Shown: positions 27,114 through 38,300 of the stretch, piece by piece
Layout of the letters: every line of letters starts with the position of its first letter
How positions within the stretch are numbered: position 1 is the first letter of the stretch
Translations under genes and position numbers: made by a program
From: Paraspadella gotoi
Taxonomy: Eukaryota > Chaetognatha
NCBI GenBank assembly: GCA_051294375.1
Contig: CM119263.1
Location: 30,443,376 to 30,507,375, forward strand
DNA length: 64,000 nucleotides
Reading direction: 5' to 3'
The notes under the pieces: generated by a model
Databases searched by the model: none
Seen by the model: the letters and a program-made list of their open reading frames with translations, nothing else
What the model was told of the DNA's origin: nothing

Positions 27114-29475
27114 ATGGTGGAGCAACTTACGCTCCGCGGGACTTTGACCGGGCACAACGGATGGGTGACCCAAATCGCCACGACGCCCGTTTACCCCGAC
27201 ATGATCCTCTCCTCTTCGCGGGACAGGACAATCATCATCTGGAAGTTGACCAAGGCAGGAAATTTATATTTTCATTTAGTTAAATTTTAATATTGATATT
27301 TTAATAACTTATGGATCCTTGCATAGGACGAATCCTTCTACGGAGTTCCCCATCGAAGCCTCAATGGTCACGGCCACTTCGTCTCCGACATCGTTCTCTC
27401 CACCGACGGTCAATTCGCCCTCTCGGGATCCTGGGACGACACGCTTCGACTTTGGGACTTGGCGCAGGTTCCCCCCCTTTTTTTTTCTTTATCAGCTACT
27501 TTATATTTTCCTATTCTTATGTTTATGTTTAAGTTTGTTTCAGGGTAAAACAACTCGTCGATTCGTCGATCATAAGAAAGACGTTCTCAGCGTCGCCTTC
27601 TCTGCCGATAACAGGTACGAACCACAAAACTACGATTAATTAAAAAAATTATCAAACGTAACAATTGACCAGAAATAAAGGCGAGAGTTTGGTGGCTGAA
27701 AACCAACAACCGTTCACAGCGGTCAATTGGTGCCAAAAGTCCCGGGTTCTCGCCCGTTAAGAGGGACGGGGCGCTTATCCCGTCTGTAACATTGTGATAC
27801 AGCCTGATCCGAAGCTGCTTATATTGAACGGTTCTATCACTAACTCTCTTCAAGAGATTTAAAAAACAAAGAAACTTTAAACTCTTCTCCCCCAAGACAA
27901 ATCGTGTCTGGATCTCGAGACAAATCGATAAAATTGTGGAACACGCTCGGCGTCTGTAAATACACCATCCAAGAAGAGGCTCATTCCGATTGGATCTCAT
28001 GCGTCCGGTTCTCTCCGACCAACAACAATCCCATCATTGTCTCTTGCGGATGGGACAAGCTCGTCAAAGTAAATTCCTGATGGGCGGCTAATTTAAAATC
28101 TGATGAGCTACTTCCAATCCGACATTTCGCAAAAGTCCAACAAATCATTTTAAATCATCAAATTAATTACCATATGAACGTTGTATAAATGTTTTTCTTA
28201 AACGAGTTACAAATGATTAATTTTGAGTTCCATGATTCCTTCTAAGGTTTGTTTTTCGTCAGCTTTTACTTTGATTCCGCCTCTTGTTTCTTTCACCCAA
28301 TTTCTCTGTCTCTCCCTCTTCCCCCCCAGGTGTGGAACTTGACGAACTGCAAGTTAAAAACTGACCACATCGGTCACACCGGTTTCCTTAACACTGTGAC
28401 CGTCTCTCCCGACGGTTCCCTCTGCGCCTCTGGCGGCAAAGACGGGATGGCGATGCTGTGGGATCTCCACGAGGGGAAGCACCTCTACACATTGGAAGGC
28501 GGGGAAATTATCAACGCCCTCTGCTTTTCTCCCAACAGATACTGGCTTTGCGCCGCTACGGGTAAGCAAAGATATTTTGGTGGGAAATTTACTAAATTTC
28601 GTTTTGGTCGAGAGAAAGTACGATAATGACTAATGACATGAGTCTTATTCACAGATAAGTTATAAGAGGGGCTTTTTGCCTGAGTACAAGTAGGTCAATA
28701 GGGTATATGTATATGTTACAGTATGTCACAAGGTACTTGTCATGACTAACTTTGAGAAATCTTGACTTGGCATCGATGTCAAATGATAGCTGCATAATAG
28801 TGCTTGTACTAAATATTCACGCGACGTTACAATATATAAATGAGAATGCGAAAATTGATCTCATTCAGGACCATATTAGATAATCATCTCTTATAAAGTT
28901 GTAGGTGTGGCGAATCCTAAATTCGCCTCCCGTATAGCTTGCTGAAACTCAGCTCGTCCCATTGGCTTGGACAGCTAAGTACTCGTTCACCAACCGTGAG
29001 TTCCGGGTTCAATCCCCTCACGATCACGCTGGTTAAAGTGTGATGGTGTCGGCATAAACACGCCAGTGACATTATGTGGTCACTGCAGGTCCAAAGCCCT
29101 GAGCGCCAGCTGTCGGGAGATGCGTCACACCCCAGGCATCACACATCTCCCTCCGTTGCGATATAGGTAAAGATTTCCTTTTTTTTCATCCCACTCCCCA
29201 TTTCGACCACCCTCTCCCGCTCCCCCTTCCTTCCCCTCTCCCACTCACCCCCCACTCACCCTCATCCCCCAGGTCCCTCCGTGAAAATCTGGGATCTCGA
29301 AGGAAAAGTGATCGTGGACGAATTGAAACCGGAAGTACTTTCTTCGTCGTCAAAGGCGGAACCCCCGCAGTGCATCTCCCTCGCTTGGTCCGCCGACGGA
29401 CAGACGCTCTTTTCCGGATACACGGACAACTTGATTCGAGTGTGGCAGGTTGCGCTGTCGTCGTCGCGGACGTGA
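27114..29475 (+). CDS. RACK1: RACK1, seven-bladed WD40 ribosomal scaffold
   Basis: Receptor for activated C kinase 1, a beta-propeller on the 40S ribosomal subunit head that links signalling kinases to translation. Six exons: 27114-27254, 27327-27467, 27544-27614, 27897-28068, 28330-28561, 29273-29475. They encode 319 residues, the usual length. Start [20 protein letters not shown] and end [19 protein letters not shown] align with known RACK1 throughout. WD repeats are visible as [46 protein letters not shown] and SVKIWDLEG. The first intron appears to use a GC donor (AAG|GCAGGA) with a normal AG acceptor; the codon phase and alignment fit this exactly. SINE copies lie in the third and fifth introns. 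An AATAAA is present at 29845-29850, about 370 bases after the stop. Confidence 0.98.
27686..27862 (+). mobile_element. SINE family B, copy in RACK1 intron 3
   Basis: Plus-oriented copy of the family at 17021 and 17440. It has TTGGTGCC, a B-box-like CGGGTTCTCGCCC, AAGAGGGACGGGGCGCTTAT and CAGCCTGATCCGAAGCTGC in order. It is somewhat more diverged. It nearly fills the 280-bp intron. Confidence 0.75.
28943..29170 (+). mobile_element. SINE family A, copy in RACK1 intron 5
   Basis: Plus orientation: A-box-like TTGGCTTGGACAGCTAAG, a good B box GGGTTCAATCCC, then a body with GTGATGGTGTCGGCATAAAC, GCCAGTGACA, GGTCACTGCAGG and a CCTCCGTTGCGATAT end. This is the typical layout of a tRNA-derived SINE. 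The same body occurs at 30210-30425 and 36288-36530. Confidence 0.8.
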
Positions 29476-30001
29476 GGCAGTGGGCGTGTCGCCCGGTTTA
29501 TCGTCTTGATATGTCGTCTCCCTTTCGCCAACTCTCTCTCTCTCTCTCTACCCCATTCTACACAATCCCTGACGCTTTTTCTTAACCACTGCGAATTATA
29601 CACAATTTTATACAAAGAAAATAATTAGGTAGATTTTTCTAATCTTAGCGATCTTGTTTTTTGTTGTTTTTTTATGTTTTTATGTTTTTATTTCGAATCG
29701 TGTTTTCTACCCGTTTGTTATATTTTTTCTCTAATTTAATTTAATTAACTTTGATAACAGAATTCGTTTTTTTATTTATTATTGGTTTTTTTGTTTTAAC
29801 TTTCGTTCGTTGATTCTTATGTTTTGCTCCCTTAATTTTAAGAAAATAAAACGTTTGGTGACTAAAATGAAGGTTGCCTCTGGGAGAGAAATGGCGCTGG
29901 AGCGAGTGCCCGAAATGCGCCCAAGTCTCCATGCTTGACGAGGGCCTCTGCTCAATCCCTTCAGTGCCAGACTCTCGTCTTTGCCCTTCCCGCCTCCGAT
30001 C
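29476..30001. other. Intergenic region between RACK1 and EXO1
   Basis: First ~370 bases are the likely RACK1 3' UTR with its AATAAA. The last ~120 bases are GC-richer and are probably the EXO1 5' UTR. The short distance suggests the EXO1 promoter lies within about 150 bases. Confidence 0.5.
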
Positions 30002-31693
30002 ATGGGCATCACCGGCCTCCTTCCCTTTCTCAAAAAGTCGTCGCGCCACGCCCACGTCAAAGAGTTCAAAGGCGAAACCGTCGCCGTCGACACTTATTGT
30101 TGGCTGCACAAGGGGGCCTTCAGTTGCGCCGAGAAGCTCGCCAAAGGGGAACCCACGACTCAGGTTTGCCTGGAAACAGAACCGACAAGTTTAAGATCTT
30201 ATATGGACATGTTATGGCAACGGGAGGATAGCCTGTGATACCCGGGGCGCGGGGTATCTCACCAACTGGCGTAGGGGCTGCGGACCCTCAGTGACCGCCT
30301 CCTGTCACTGGCATGTTTATACCGGCACCGTCACATTTAAGCCAGAACCGGGATACCCAGGGATTGAACCCGGGACGCACGGATGGAATGAGATGATTTA
30401 GCCTGCTCAGCCATTGAGACGAGGCTGAGGACGGACAGCAGTGAGGCAGCTTTAAGTCTTGCTGCCACAATGTATAATTTTCATAACAGGCGGTTCCTTG
30501 TATTTTGATGCTAAAACTTACTGAATGAATGGATAATTTTTATATTTCTTATTTGATTATATATTACATTTAATTATTAAAATATTATTATTATTATTTT
30601 TTTTCCCAGTACGTGAGCTACTGCATGTCGTTGGTGAATCTTCTCCTCGATCACGGCCTCAAACCGATCATGGTCTTCGACGGCCGACGACTTCCGGCGA
30701 AGAAGGAGACGGAGGCGAAGAGGCGAGAGAATCGCGACGCCAATCGGAACAAAGCAGCGCAGGTGAGAGAGAGAGTGTTTGGGTCACGTGACGATTCACA
30801 TTTGGAGGTGAAATGCCTCGCTGGTCATCTCGGCTGCAGGAGGATGAAAAGGAAAAACGTGACGGTTTATTACCTCTTTCCTTTGTCTTCTTCCGTTTCT
30901 TTATCCTTTTCCTCCCCCCCCCTACCAACGCCACCCCACAGGCTCTCCGCGACGGGAACGCCTCCCTGGCGCGAATTCACTTCGAGCGCAGCATCGACGT
31001 CACTTCGCAGATGGCGCTGGAGTTGATGCGGTCCTGCCGCGCCATCGGCGTCGACTGCATCAACGCTCCGTACGAGGCCGACGCTCAACTCGCTTATCTC
31101 AACGTTACCGGTGAGGAATTTTAATTCATATTGTATTTTATTTTTGATTTAGCGAGCATCGGCATGATTAAGTTCGGTGATATTTTGAGTTCTGATAGTT
31201 ACGATAATATCTTTCTCGACCTGCAGCGAAAAGTACGGATTGCCACTTATCAATGAGAAAGCTTTTAGCATTAAGAAATAAATAAATTTAATTTAATTTA
31301 ATTCAATTTAATTATAATATTACGTGATCTTTATTGGATAAAAATGATTAATACAAATTATATTGATAAGTAATCATAATGAAAATTATAGTTTTAGTGA
31401 TCTAGAGGTACGAGAAAGTAAATATTATAAAACGGATCTATATGTCTATTAAAAGTTTGAGTCCAACAATTTAACAATGTATTCATTAACTACTATATAT
31501 TTTTCGTGAAAGGCATCGCTCAGCTCGTCATCTCCGAGGATTCAGATCTTATTCCTTTTGGCTGCGATAGAGTTCTCTTCAAACTCGACAAAGCGGGCAA
31601 CGGTATCTTGGTGGAACGAAAGGAGTTGGGGGCCTCTTTGCCACTCGATAACGGCTTCACCTTGGAGAGGTTCCGATGGGCATGCATCTTGTC

Positions 31694-31745
<52 letters not shown>

Positions 31746-34700
31746 CTGACACACACAGCGAGACAAAGATAGAGAGAGAGAGCGAGAAACAGAAGGCAGA
31801 CAATGTAAATGTTCCACCTCTGTCAGGCTGCGACTACCTGGCGTCTCTGCCTGGCATCGGCCTGGCCAAGGCTTTCAAACTCTTCCAGCGCTGCTCCTCT
31901 CCCGATCCACGTGTCGTTCTCAAGAAAATCCCCATCGTCCTCAATATGCACAAGATCAAAGTCCCGGAGGAATACGTCGAGGGTGAGATTTAGGAAAAGG
32001 GGAAAAGGGAAAAAGGGAAAAAGGGAAGGGAAGGTAGGAAATAAGAAGGGTATAAAGAAAGGCGATTTGGATGATAGAGACAAGGACGGAATATTGAGAT
32101 AAATTGCGAGATCGTGGAGTTAAGTAGGGAAAAGTAGTTTAGAAATTGGACGACAGGTTTCCCTAAAGAATCACTTGAAGATCCTGTTTTGACGCTCGTT
32201 GCGGCCGACATGGGCTTGTCCGCGCGGAAGAAAAAGTTGGACGTCCACGGAGTCACCAGCGGACGATATCGCGATCGAGGCCGGCCCCAATTATTCGGAG
32301 CAACTTTAACAACAGATTCAGTCGTGAAGAGTCAAAATTGATTTGTTTAACCATAAGTTGGAAGTTTAAATGTCACCCTTTATCTTTTTAAACTCGAAAG
32401 TTAATTGTGAATTTAACGCCTCGATTTTATGTAAAGAAACCATTGAAACTCCGTTCCTCGTCGCCGAATTTCTTTGTTGATCTATAAACTTACCAACTCG
32501 TTCCAAATTCTCTGTCGTCCTATGTCGAAACCAGTTAACCAATGAAAATCGAAAAAATGATTAGTTCGAAGCACAAACAGATCCAGAAACGTATGATGTC
32601 GGACATATTACTTATTACATATTACTAATATTACATATATTATTACTCGAGTCTTGATTGAAAGCTTGCAGGGACCTGCTCTGTCATTGTCTTGTAAGAG
32701 TGATGGAGGCCTTAAACCACCAAAGCCTTTCCAAAGTCAGGGGCAAGATAGCTTATAATATAATATGGATAATTTTATATTGGTTGTTCCAATTTCATAT
32801 TACTATAAATCCCAAAGCAACAGGCCAAGAGTTAATTAAAAAAAAAAACTCTCTTCCTGTTTTCAGGCTTCGTTCGCGCGGACCAAACCTTCCTACACCA
32901 GTTGGTCTTCGACCCGAGAACGCGGCGTCTTCTTCCTCTGACTCCGATCCCCGAGTCGATCGTCGGCGAAGACCTTCGCTTCGCCGGGGAGACGATGGAA
33001 CCGTGGAGGGCGTGGCAGTTGGCGTTGGGGAATCTCGACTGCAACTCGCTCGAGGTTGACGGGGAAAACGGAGGCAGAGACGGAAGGATCCATTTCTAAA
33101 ATCATAAATCTAAACATCGATCGTTTCTCCGCCAGATCATCTTCGACTTCGACCCCGACGACCCCGAGCGTCCTTCATCATTCTCGTCGACTCAAGTCGT
33201 CAACAAGAAATCCAAAAATCCCGCTCCTCTTCCTCCTCCTCCTCTCTCTCGATCCTCCATTTGGCACAAAGAGTTTGAACCGGGACGAGATTGGCGACGG
33301 ATAATCGCGGAGGAGATGGGAGAGGCGAAGAGGGAGGCCGAGTCAAAGGTTAATAAATTAAATACTCTTGTTTAAATAAATAAAATGATCAAAACTTAAT
33401 AATATAAATGAATAAGTTTCTTCCAGATATATTTTGATTTTTTCTCTTTGGTTTTTCGTTTTGTCTTCCATGCTCTTTTTTTTTTTTCGCTCAGGTGCCG
33501 TCTCTTTTAACAACAAATGCCAAAGCAAAGAAGTCATGGTTGGACTCCTCTAAAAAAGAAGACATCAAACGCTCCGTCCACGTCTCCTCATCCGGCGTTC
33601 CAAGCATCAAAAGTTCCTTCATCAATACTTCTCCCCGCGACGCCAAACTCCGACGTTCGGAAGGAGGAATTTCTTTAAAGCGGCGCCGCTCAGAATCAGA
33701 GGAAGACGCCGCCAAAATTTTGGCCGGCTACGGCGCCAACTCCCGCCTGGATTCATTAAAAGGCTTCGCCAAAGACGCCGGACGTAAAAAGATGAACTGG
33801 GGAGGAATTCCACCGGAAAATTCGTCGGAAGGGGAAGAACGGGTCTTGGCCGATGATCTCTCGGCAGGATCTCTCTTTAAACGACGAAAAATCGCGATAG
33901 AAAACAATACTGAACCGAAACTCATTGCGTCTCGAAGCCCCGTAGTGCCTTCGACGGTTCCTTCAGTACGGATGTCAGAGATGCCATCAGCGGTGCTGTC
34001 ATCTGCGGTCCCGTCAGCTGCGCCGGAGATCCCTACGCCCGAGACGAGTCCAGTCGACAGCGACGATGAATCCTATCAAACAAAAAACCCTTTGGTAGTT
34101 TCCGCCTCTCCTTCCCCATCTCTATCCCCATCTCTATCCCAATCCCCATCCCAAATCCGTCCCGTTCCCCCGACTGTCTTCTTCCGCAAATCCAAGATTC
34201 AGGCGGCGTCTCCGACATCCTGGCGATCCATTCAGCGTCTCCCCGAACCGGAAGTCGAGGTTCGCTCAAGATTTTTTCACCCGGCGCCGAGAAAAACGCC
34301 GGACGACGGAAGGGAAGGACCGGAAGCGCCGGGGCCTCCAGAGGCATCCGTCGAAGGACCGGACGACGCCGCGAAAGGAAAGGCCCTCGATTCGACGCCG
34401 GATTCTAACTCGACGCCGAAGAGAACTTCCTTCTTCTCATGGCGCCGCTCGAATTCCTTTTCGTCGACGGAGAAGCGAAGGACGTTTTCGTCGCCCAAGT
34501 CGCCGTCGTTGTCATCGTTTTTGAAGAATTCCCCGTCGGTCGGTCGTCCTTTCAAGTCCGTCGCCAAGAGGACGGAAAATGGGACGACGGGAGAGGGTGG
34601 AGGAAAGGAGGAAGAGGAGGAAATTAAAGATGAGAAAAAAGAGGCGGGGATCGTCGATGCGAAGGCGGAAGAAAATACCGAAAAGATAGAGATCGATCCT

Positions 34701-34970
34701 TTCCAAAAGGAAAACTTGAGAGAAACGAAAAGCGTAAAAAAAGATGGACAGAAAGACGGACAAATTCTTACCGATGAACAGAAAGAAGGACTCGAGAAAG
34801 ACTCTTCCTTCCTTTCCTCCTCGCCTTACTTCAGCAGGCCCGCAGTCGCCCCGCCTTTTGTTTTTCCCGCGAGGAAAGGAAACGCGACGACGACGAAAAT
34901 AAAGACGAATAACAAAAGGACATCGAGCAAGTCCACTCAGCCAATCAGCGCATTTTTCAAGCGGAAATGA
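30002..34970 (+). CDS. EXO1: Exonuclease 1 (5'-3' DNA exonuclease/flap endonuclease)
   Basis: RAD2/XPG-family nuclease acting in mismatch repair, end resection and replication. Eight exons: 30002-30163, 30610-30762, 30942-31110, 31513-31695, 31827-31982, 32867-33054, 33136-33348, 33495-34970. They join in phase to 899 residues. The start [12 protein letters not shown] is family-typical. Metal-binding acidic residues are all present: Asp30 (VDTY), Asp78 (FDGRR), Glu150 and Asp152 (YEADAQ), Asp171 and Asp173 (SEDSDLI), Asp225 ([13 protein letters not shown], in the helix-hairpin-helix). The nuclease core is followed by [16 protein letters not shown] and ALGN as in other EXO1 proteins. The last 490 residues are a disordered Ser/Pro/Lys-rich tail ending in [10 protein letters not shown], which resembles a PCNA-interacting motif. 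Poly(A) signals lie at 35013-35018 and 35029-35034. Confidence 0.96.
30210..30425 (-). mobile_element. SINE family A, copy in EXO1 intron 1
   Basis: On the minus strand: A-box-like TGGCTGAGCAGGC, B box GGGTTCAATCCC, then GTGACGGTGCCGGTATAAAC, GCCAGTGACAG, GGTCACTGAGGG and a CCTCCCGTTGCCATAAC end. It is the best-preserved copy of the family in the window. Confidence 0.82.
31698..31743. repeat. (GA)n microsatellite at EXO1 intron 4 donor
   Basis: About 22 GA dinucleotides begin within the 5' splice site itself (G|GTGAGAGAGA), so length variation reaches the +3 region of the donor. Confidence 0.95.
32138..32341 (+). other. Candidate alternative terminal exon of EXO1 (weak)
   Basis: A 68-codon open stretch in the large intron between EXO1 exons 5 and 6. 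If spliced at GACGACAG|GT (exon start 32157) it is in phase with exon 5 and would read on as [20 protein letters not shown] and end in TGA at 32341. That would give a truncated EXO1 of about 320 residues lacking the tail. The acceptor lacks a good pyrimidine tract. The frame could also be a chance opening in a GC-richer island. Confidence 0.3.
32651..32815. repeat. Dispersed repeat family C, copy 2
   Basis: Same orientation as 10018-10185 with shared blocks GAAAGCTTGCAGGGACC and TGATGGAGGCCTTAAACCAC and a CCAATTTCAT end. Lies in the large EXO1 intron about 50 bases before the acceptor of exon 6. Confidence 0.75.
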
Positions 34971-35380
34971 AGTCAAATTCGAAAACTAGGACTTGCGCGC
35001 TTAGTTTATAGGAATAAACTCCCCCCAAAATAAAAGACATTCCGACTAGAACACTTTGATAGTTTTTTATTCAATGTTGTTGTTGTTGTTGATTAACTAG
35101 GGCCAGATTTTATCTTTATTTTATTAAATTTTGTTTCGTTTTAACAATGGTTTTTATTGAAAAATGTACGAAACTGAAGAAGATAGCTAGCTTAAATATA
35201 TTAAAATTTGCTGGATGGCCGAATTTAACGTTATTATTACTTCAAATACGAGATTATGTAATGATTAGCGGGCATTTTCTCTGACTATAAAGGCTGTCAA
35301 GTGTCTATTTCAATTTAACAAGACTGACACGCTCGTTCAGTTTAATTGTATTGATTAAAAAAAAATAATTATTAAAAAAA
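34971..35380. other. Convergent intergenic region EXO1 / SLC15
   Basis: 410 bases between the tail-to-tail stop codons. Holds two EXO1-strand AATAAA signals near 35013-35034 and a short (TTG)n run near 35075-35092. Otherwise AT-rich. Confidence 0.6.
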
Positions 35381-38300
35381 TCATTTATCCTTTTCGTCGG
35401 CGCCGGAAAGAGGAGCCGGAGGAAGAGGAACAGGCGTCCGATTGACTTTTGACCCCGTTCCCTCCACGTACCTTTAAATTATTGTTAATTAAATGTGGAA
35501 AGTAAGACTGATTTAAATAAATCCCCCCCCCCACTTATGGGGAAAAAAGAAATTAGAATGAAAAAAGAATCATCAGCACACTGAATAAAGAAAAAAAGCC
35601 TCGTTTCGAACTGCGATTCCCCCCCCCCTCCTTTCGTTACTGAACTCGTATCTCCTGGCGAGAAAGACGAAGATGATAAAGACGAGAAAGACAAGACCAG
35701 AGAAGAAGAAGAACTCGACCCATAAGGAGGTGAAGGCGTTGGAGGCGTAGATGATGGCATCCACCAGGTTGCCGAAGAAGATCGTCAACAGCCACATCGA
35801 CTGTGGAGAGAGAGGGGGGGAAGTAGGGCGTGGAGTTAGGCAACCCAATAAAGAAAATACGAAAGATGCAATGATGACAGCGTTTCTTCCGTTTACCTGC
35901 GCGATAGATTTCATTGAGAGCGAGGCTTGGGTGTAGGCAAACGCCAATCCTGTAATTGACAACAGGACTTCACCAGCGGTGAAGGTTATAATTTGTGGCA
36001 CCTGGAACGAATCGCTTCGTTGTTTGATAGGAAATAAAGAATTAGCGAGATCAAACGTCTCTCACTCTCTCACCTGCCAGAAAATATTAATGTAAAAGCT
36101 GTCGGCTGTCTCGATTAGGTTCTCCTTCTCTACTCCGTGTTCGTCCTTAAAGATGCTGAGGGAGTAGACTCCCCCATTGATGAGGGAAAAATATTTTTCA
36201 ATTGTCGACGTCGTCAACTTATAATGATCTGAGAGAAAGATAATGATGACAATATTGATCATATTGTGGCCACAATAGAGATTAGAAAATGTTATGGCAA
36301 CAGCCGGGTGGCCTATGATGCCCATTGGGATGGGTATCTCACAGTTGGCTTTGGGGGCTTCCGACCCTCATTGACAAATCCTGTCACTGGCGCGGTTGCC
36401 CGAGGACGGTCTCGCTGTGCCAACGCTGAGGGAAGTCGTTAGGACTGGATGGAACACAACTCCTGGGATGGTGCGTTCCCCCTCTGAGCCAATCGGATTG
36501 GCTGAACGATGATGGATGTGAGGCGGTGGGAATAAAATAATATAAAATAAAATAAAATTCTCAACAATTTTAAATTCGATAGCAATGCAATGCCCAGATG
36601 CTTAAGTCACATATCAAAATGTTAAGTAACACGCTACCAGGTCACAAAAATAACTCCCGAACCAATCATAAAACCAAAGTTGTTTGCCCTTGCCAATTCC
36701 CTTCTCCTTCTCTCTCCCATTTCCAACTTGGTTGAGTTTTAAAGACGTTCCTTTGTTTTTTGTTGTCAATGTCCAGTGGCTGTGCCCCAATTACGTCGAG
36801 ATCAAGAATTTTCGTATTTTTGCGAATGGAGAGCGACGGAGAGATTATGCTGCAAGGAGAGACACCGCTTTGGGACATTGACTTTTTGAAAAAGAAACTG
36901 CAAAAAGTAGGCTAATTAGTAATGAAATAACAATGTTCCGTCTTGCAACAAAAACAGAAAGCTAGTATCAATTGAAAAATACAAAAGACTCGCTGCAAAA
37001 CAATATTAAACTTTAAGCAACAGATTAAACAAAAAGACAAATTTAGGTCAGAACTCAGAAGGCTTTAGGATTCCATAGTTGTTCGTTGCTACATACTATA
37101 TTATCCCCCTCGAAATTAAAATTTGTGCGAAATTGTTTCAACTTGTGTGAATAGATCCCGCCTCAAACCTAATCCTTGCTCTGTTCAGCCTTTTGGGCTG
37201 CTGTATCTCCTCATTGTAATGGATGACGATGTTGTTGGGGAAAAAGACGACGACGAGCAATTCCTTCTGCCAATCAAAATCTTTGATGTTGATGGCCTTT
37301 CGCTGCAAAGGGAATTCTGCTTCCAAACCCCACGCAATATCCAGTGTTTTGCCGAAGGGCCGGGGTTTGAAGGTCCTACGTTTTCCTTTAATGAGCTGAA
37401 TTTTGAAGAGGGGTGGGTAGGTATTTTGGATGAAGAGAGATGTGATTGTTGTAAACATTCTCTAAAAGACAAATAAATACTCGAAGTGAGAAGCCAAGTA
37501 AAAGTATTCCAACTGAAAGATAAAATGTTGGATTACACTGCGGCGCAAAAAGTCAGTCTAAAATATTGAGAGCAATCAGTATTTATCAAAAAAAAGATTG
37601 TTATTTTTATTTGCTATGAGAAGCTTATAATAATAAAGTGTTGGTTAAAAAAATTCTGCGCCGATTGTTTTTAGGGAGGGGTAAGAATAATTTTTATTCA
37701 AAATCAAATTATAAAAAATTTAAAAAAAATATATAATCATAAATAACGATTTTATTGAAAAACAGCACAAATGAAATGATTTTCATAGAGTTTGTTTTAA
37801 AATTAATAAAACCGTTGTTTAATAAAAACTTACCACATCTTCATTTTATTTTTTATTTGGTGATATATTTTAATAACTCATTTAAACTTATTTAATATAC
37901 TTTAATAATAATATTTAATTATTGTTTATATATTTTTATATAATTAATGAAATAAGAAAAATTTATAATTTTTATAAAAACCTTACCTTTATTAGCACTT
38001 AAATTTAAAAGATGGTTTTAAAAAAAAGTTAGATAAATATATTTTTTACCTTTTTAAATTTTATATTCCATTATCATTATATTAATTCTATATCAATAGC
38101 GTTTGTCAGAAAAGACAGCTCTGATTTTAATGTGTTGCCATATTTCATTGTCTCATCCAATTTAAATTTTTCATGTACCGATCGATAGTTTGGAGATATA
38201 TTTTTTATAAATATTTTTTCTCGGTCCAACTAAATTTAAGGCAAAGTGGGAACTTTTTTATGTGCCACAGTGTACATTTCGTTTATCAATTGACCTGATT

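Noticed and set aside
29874-30194. Frame with WRWSECPKC upstream of and overlapping EXO1 exon 1
   Set aside because: The CPKC pair is suggestive, but the frame runs across the EXO1 start in a different register and through its donor. Most likely 5' UTR.
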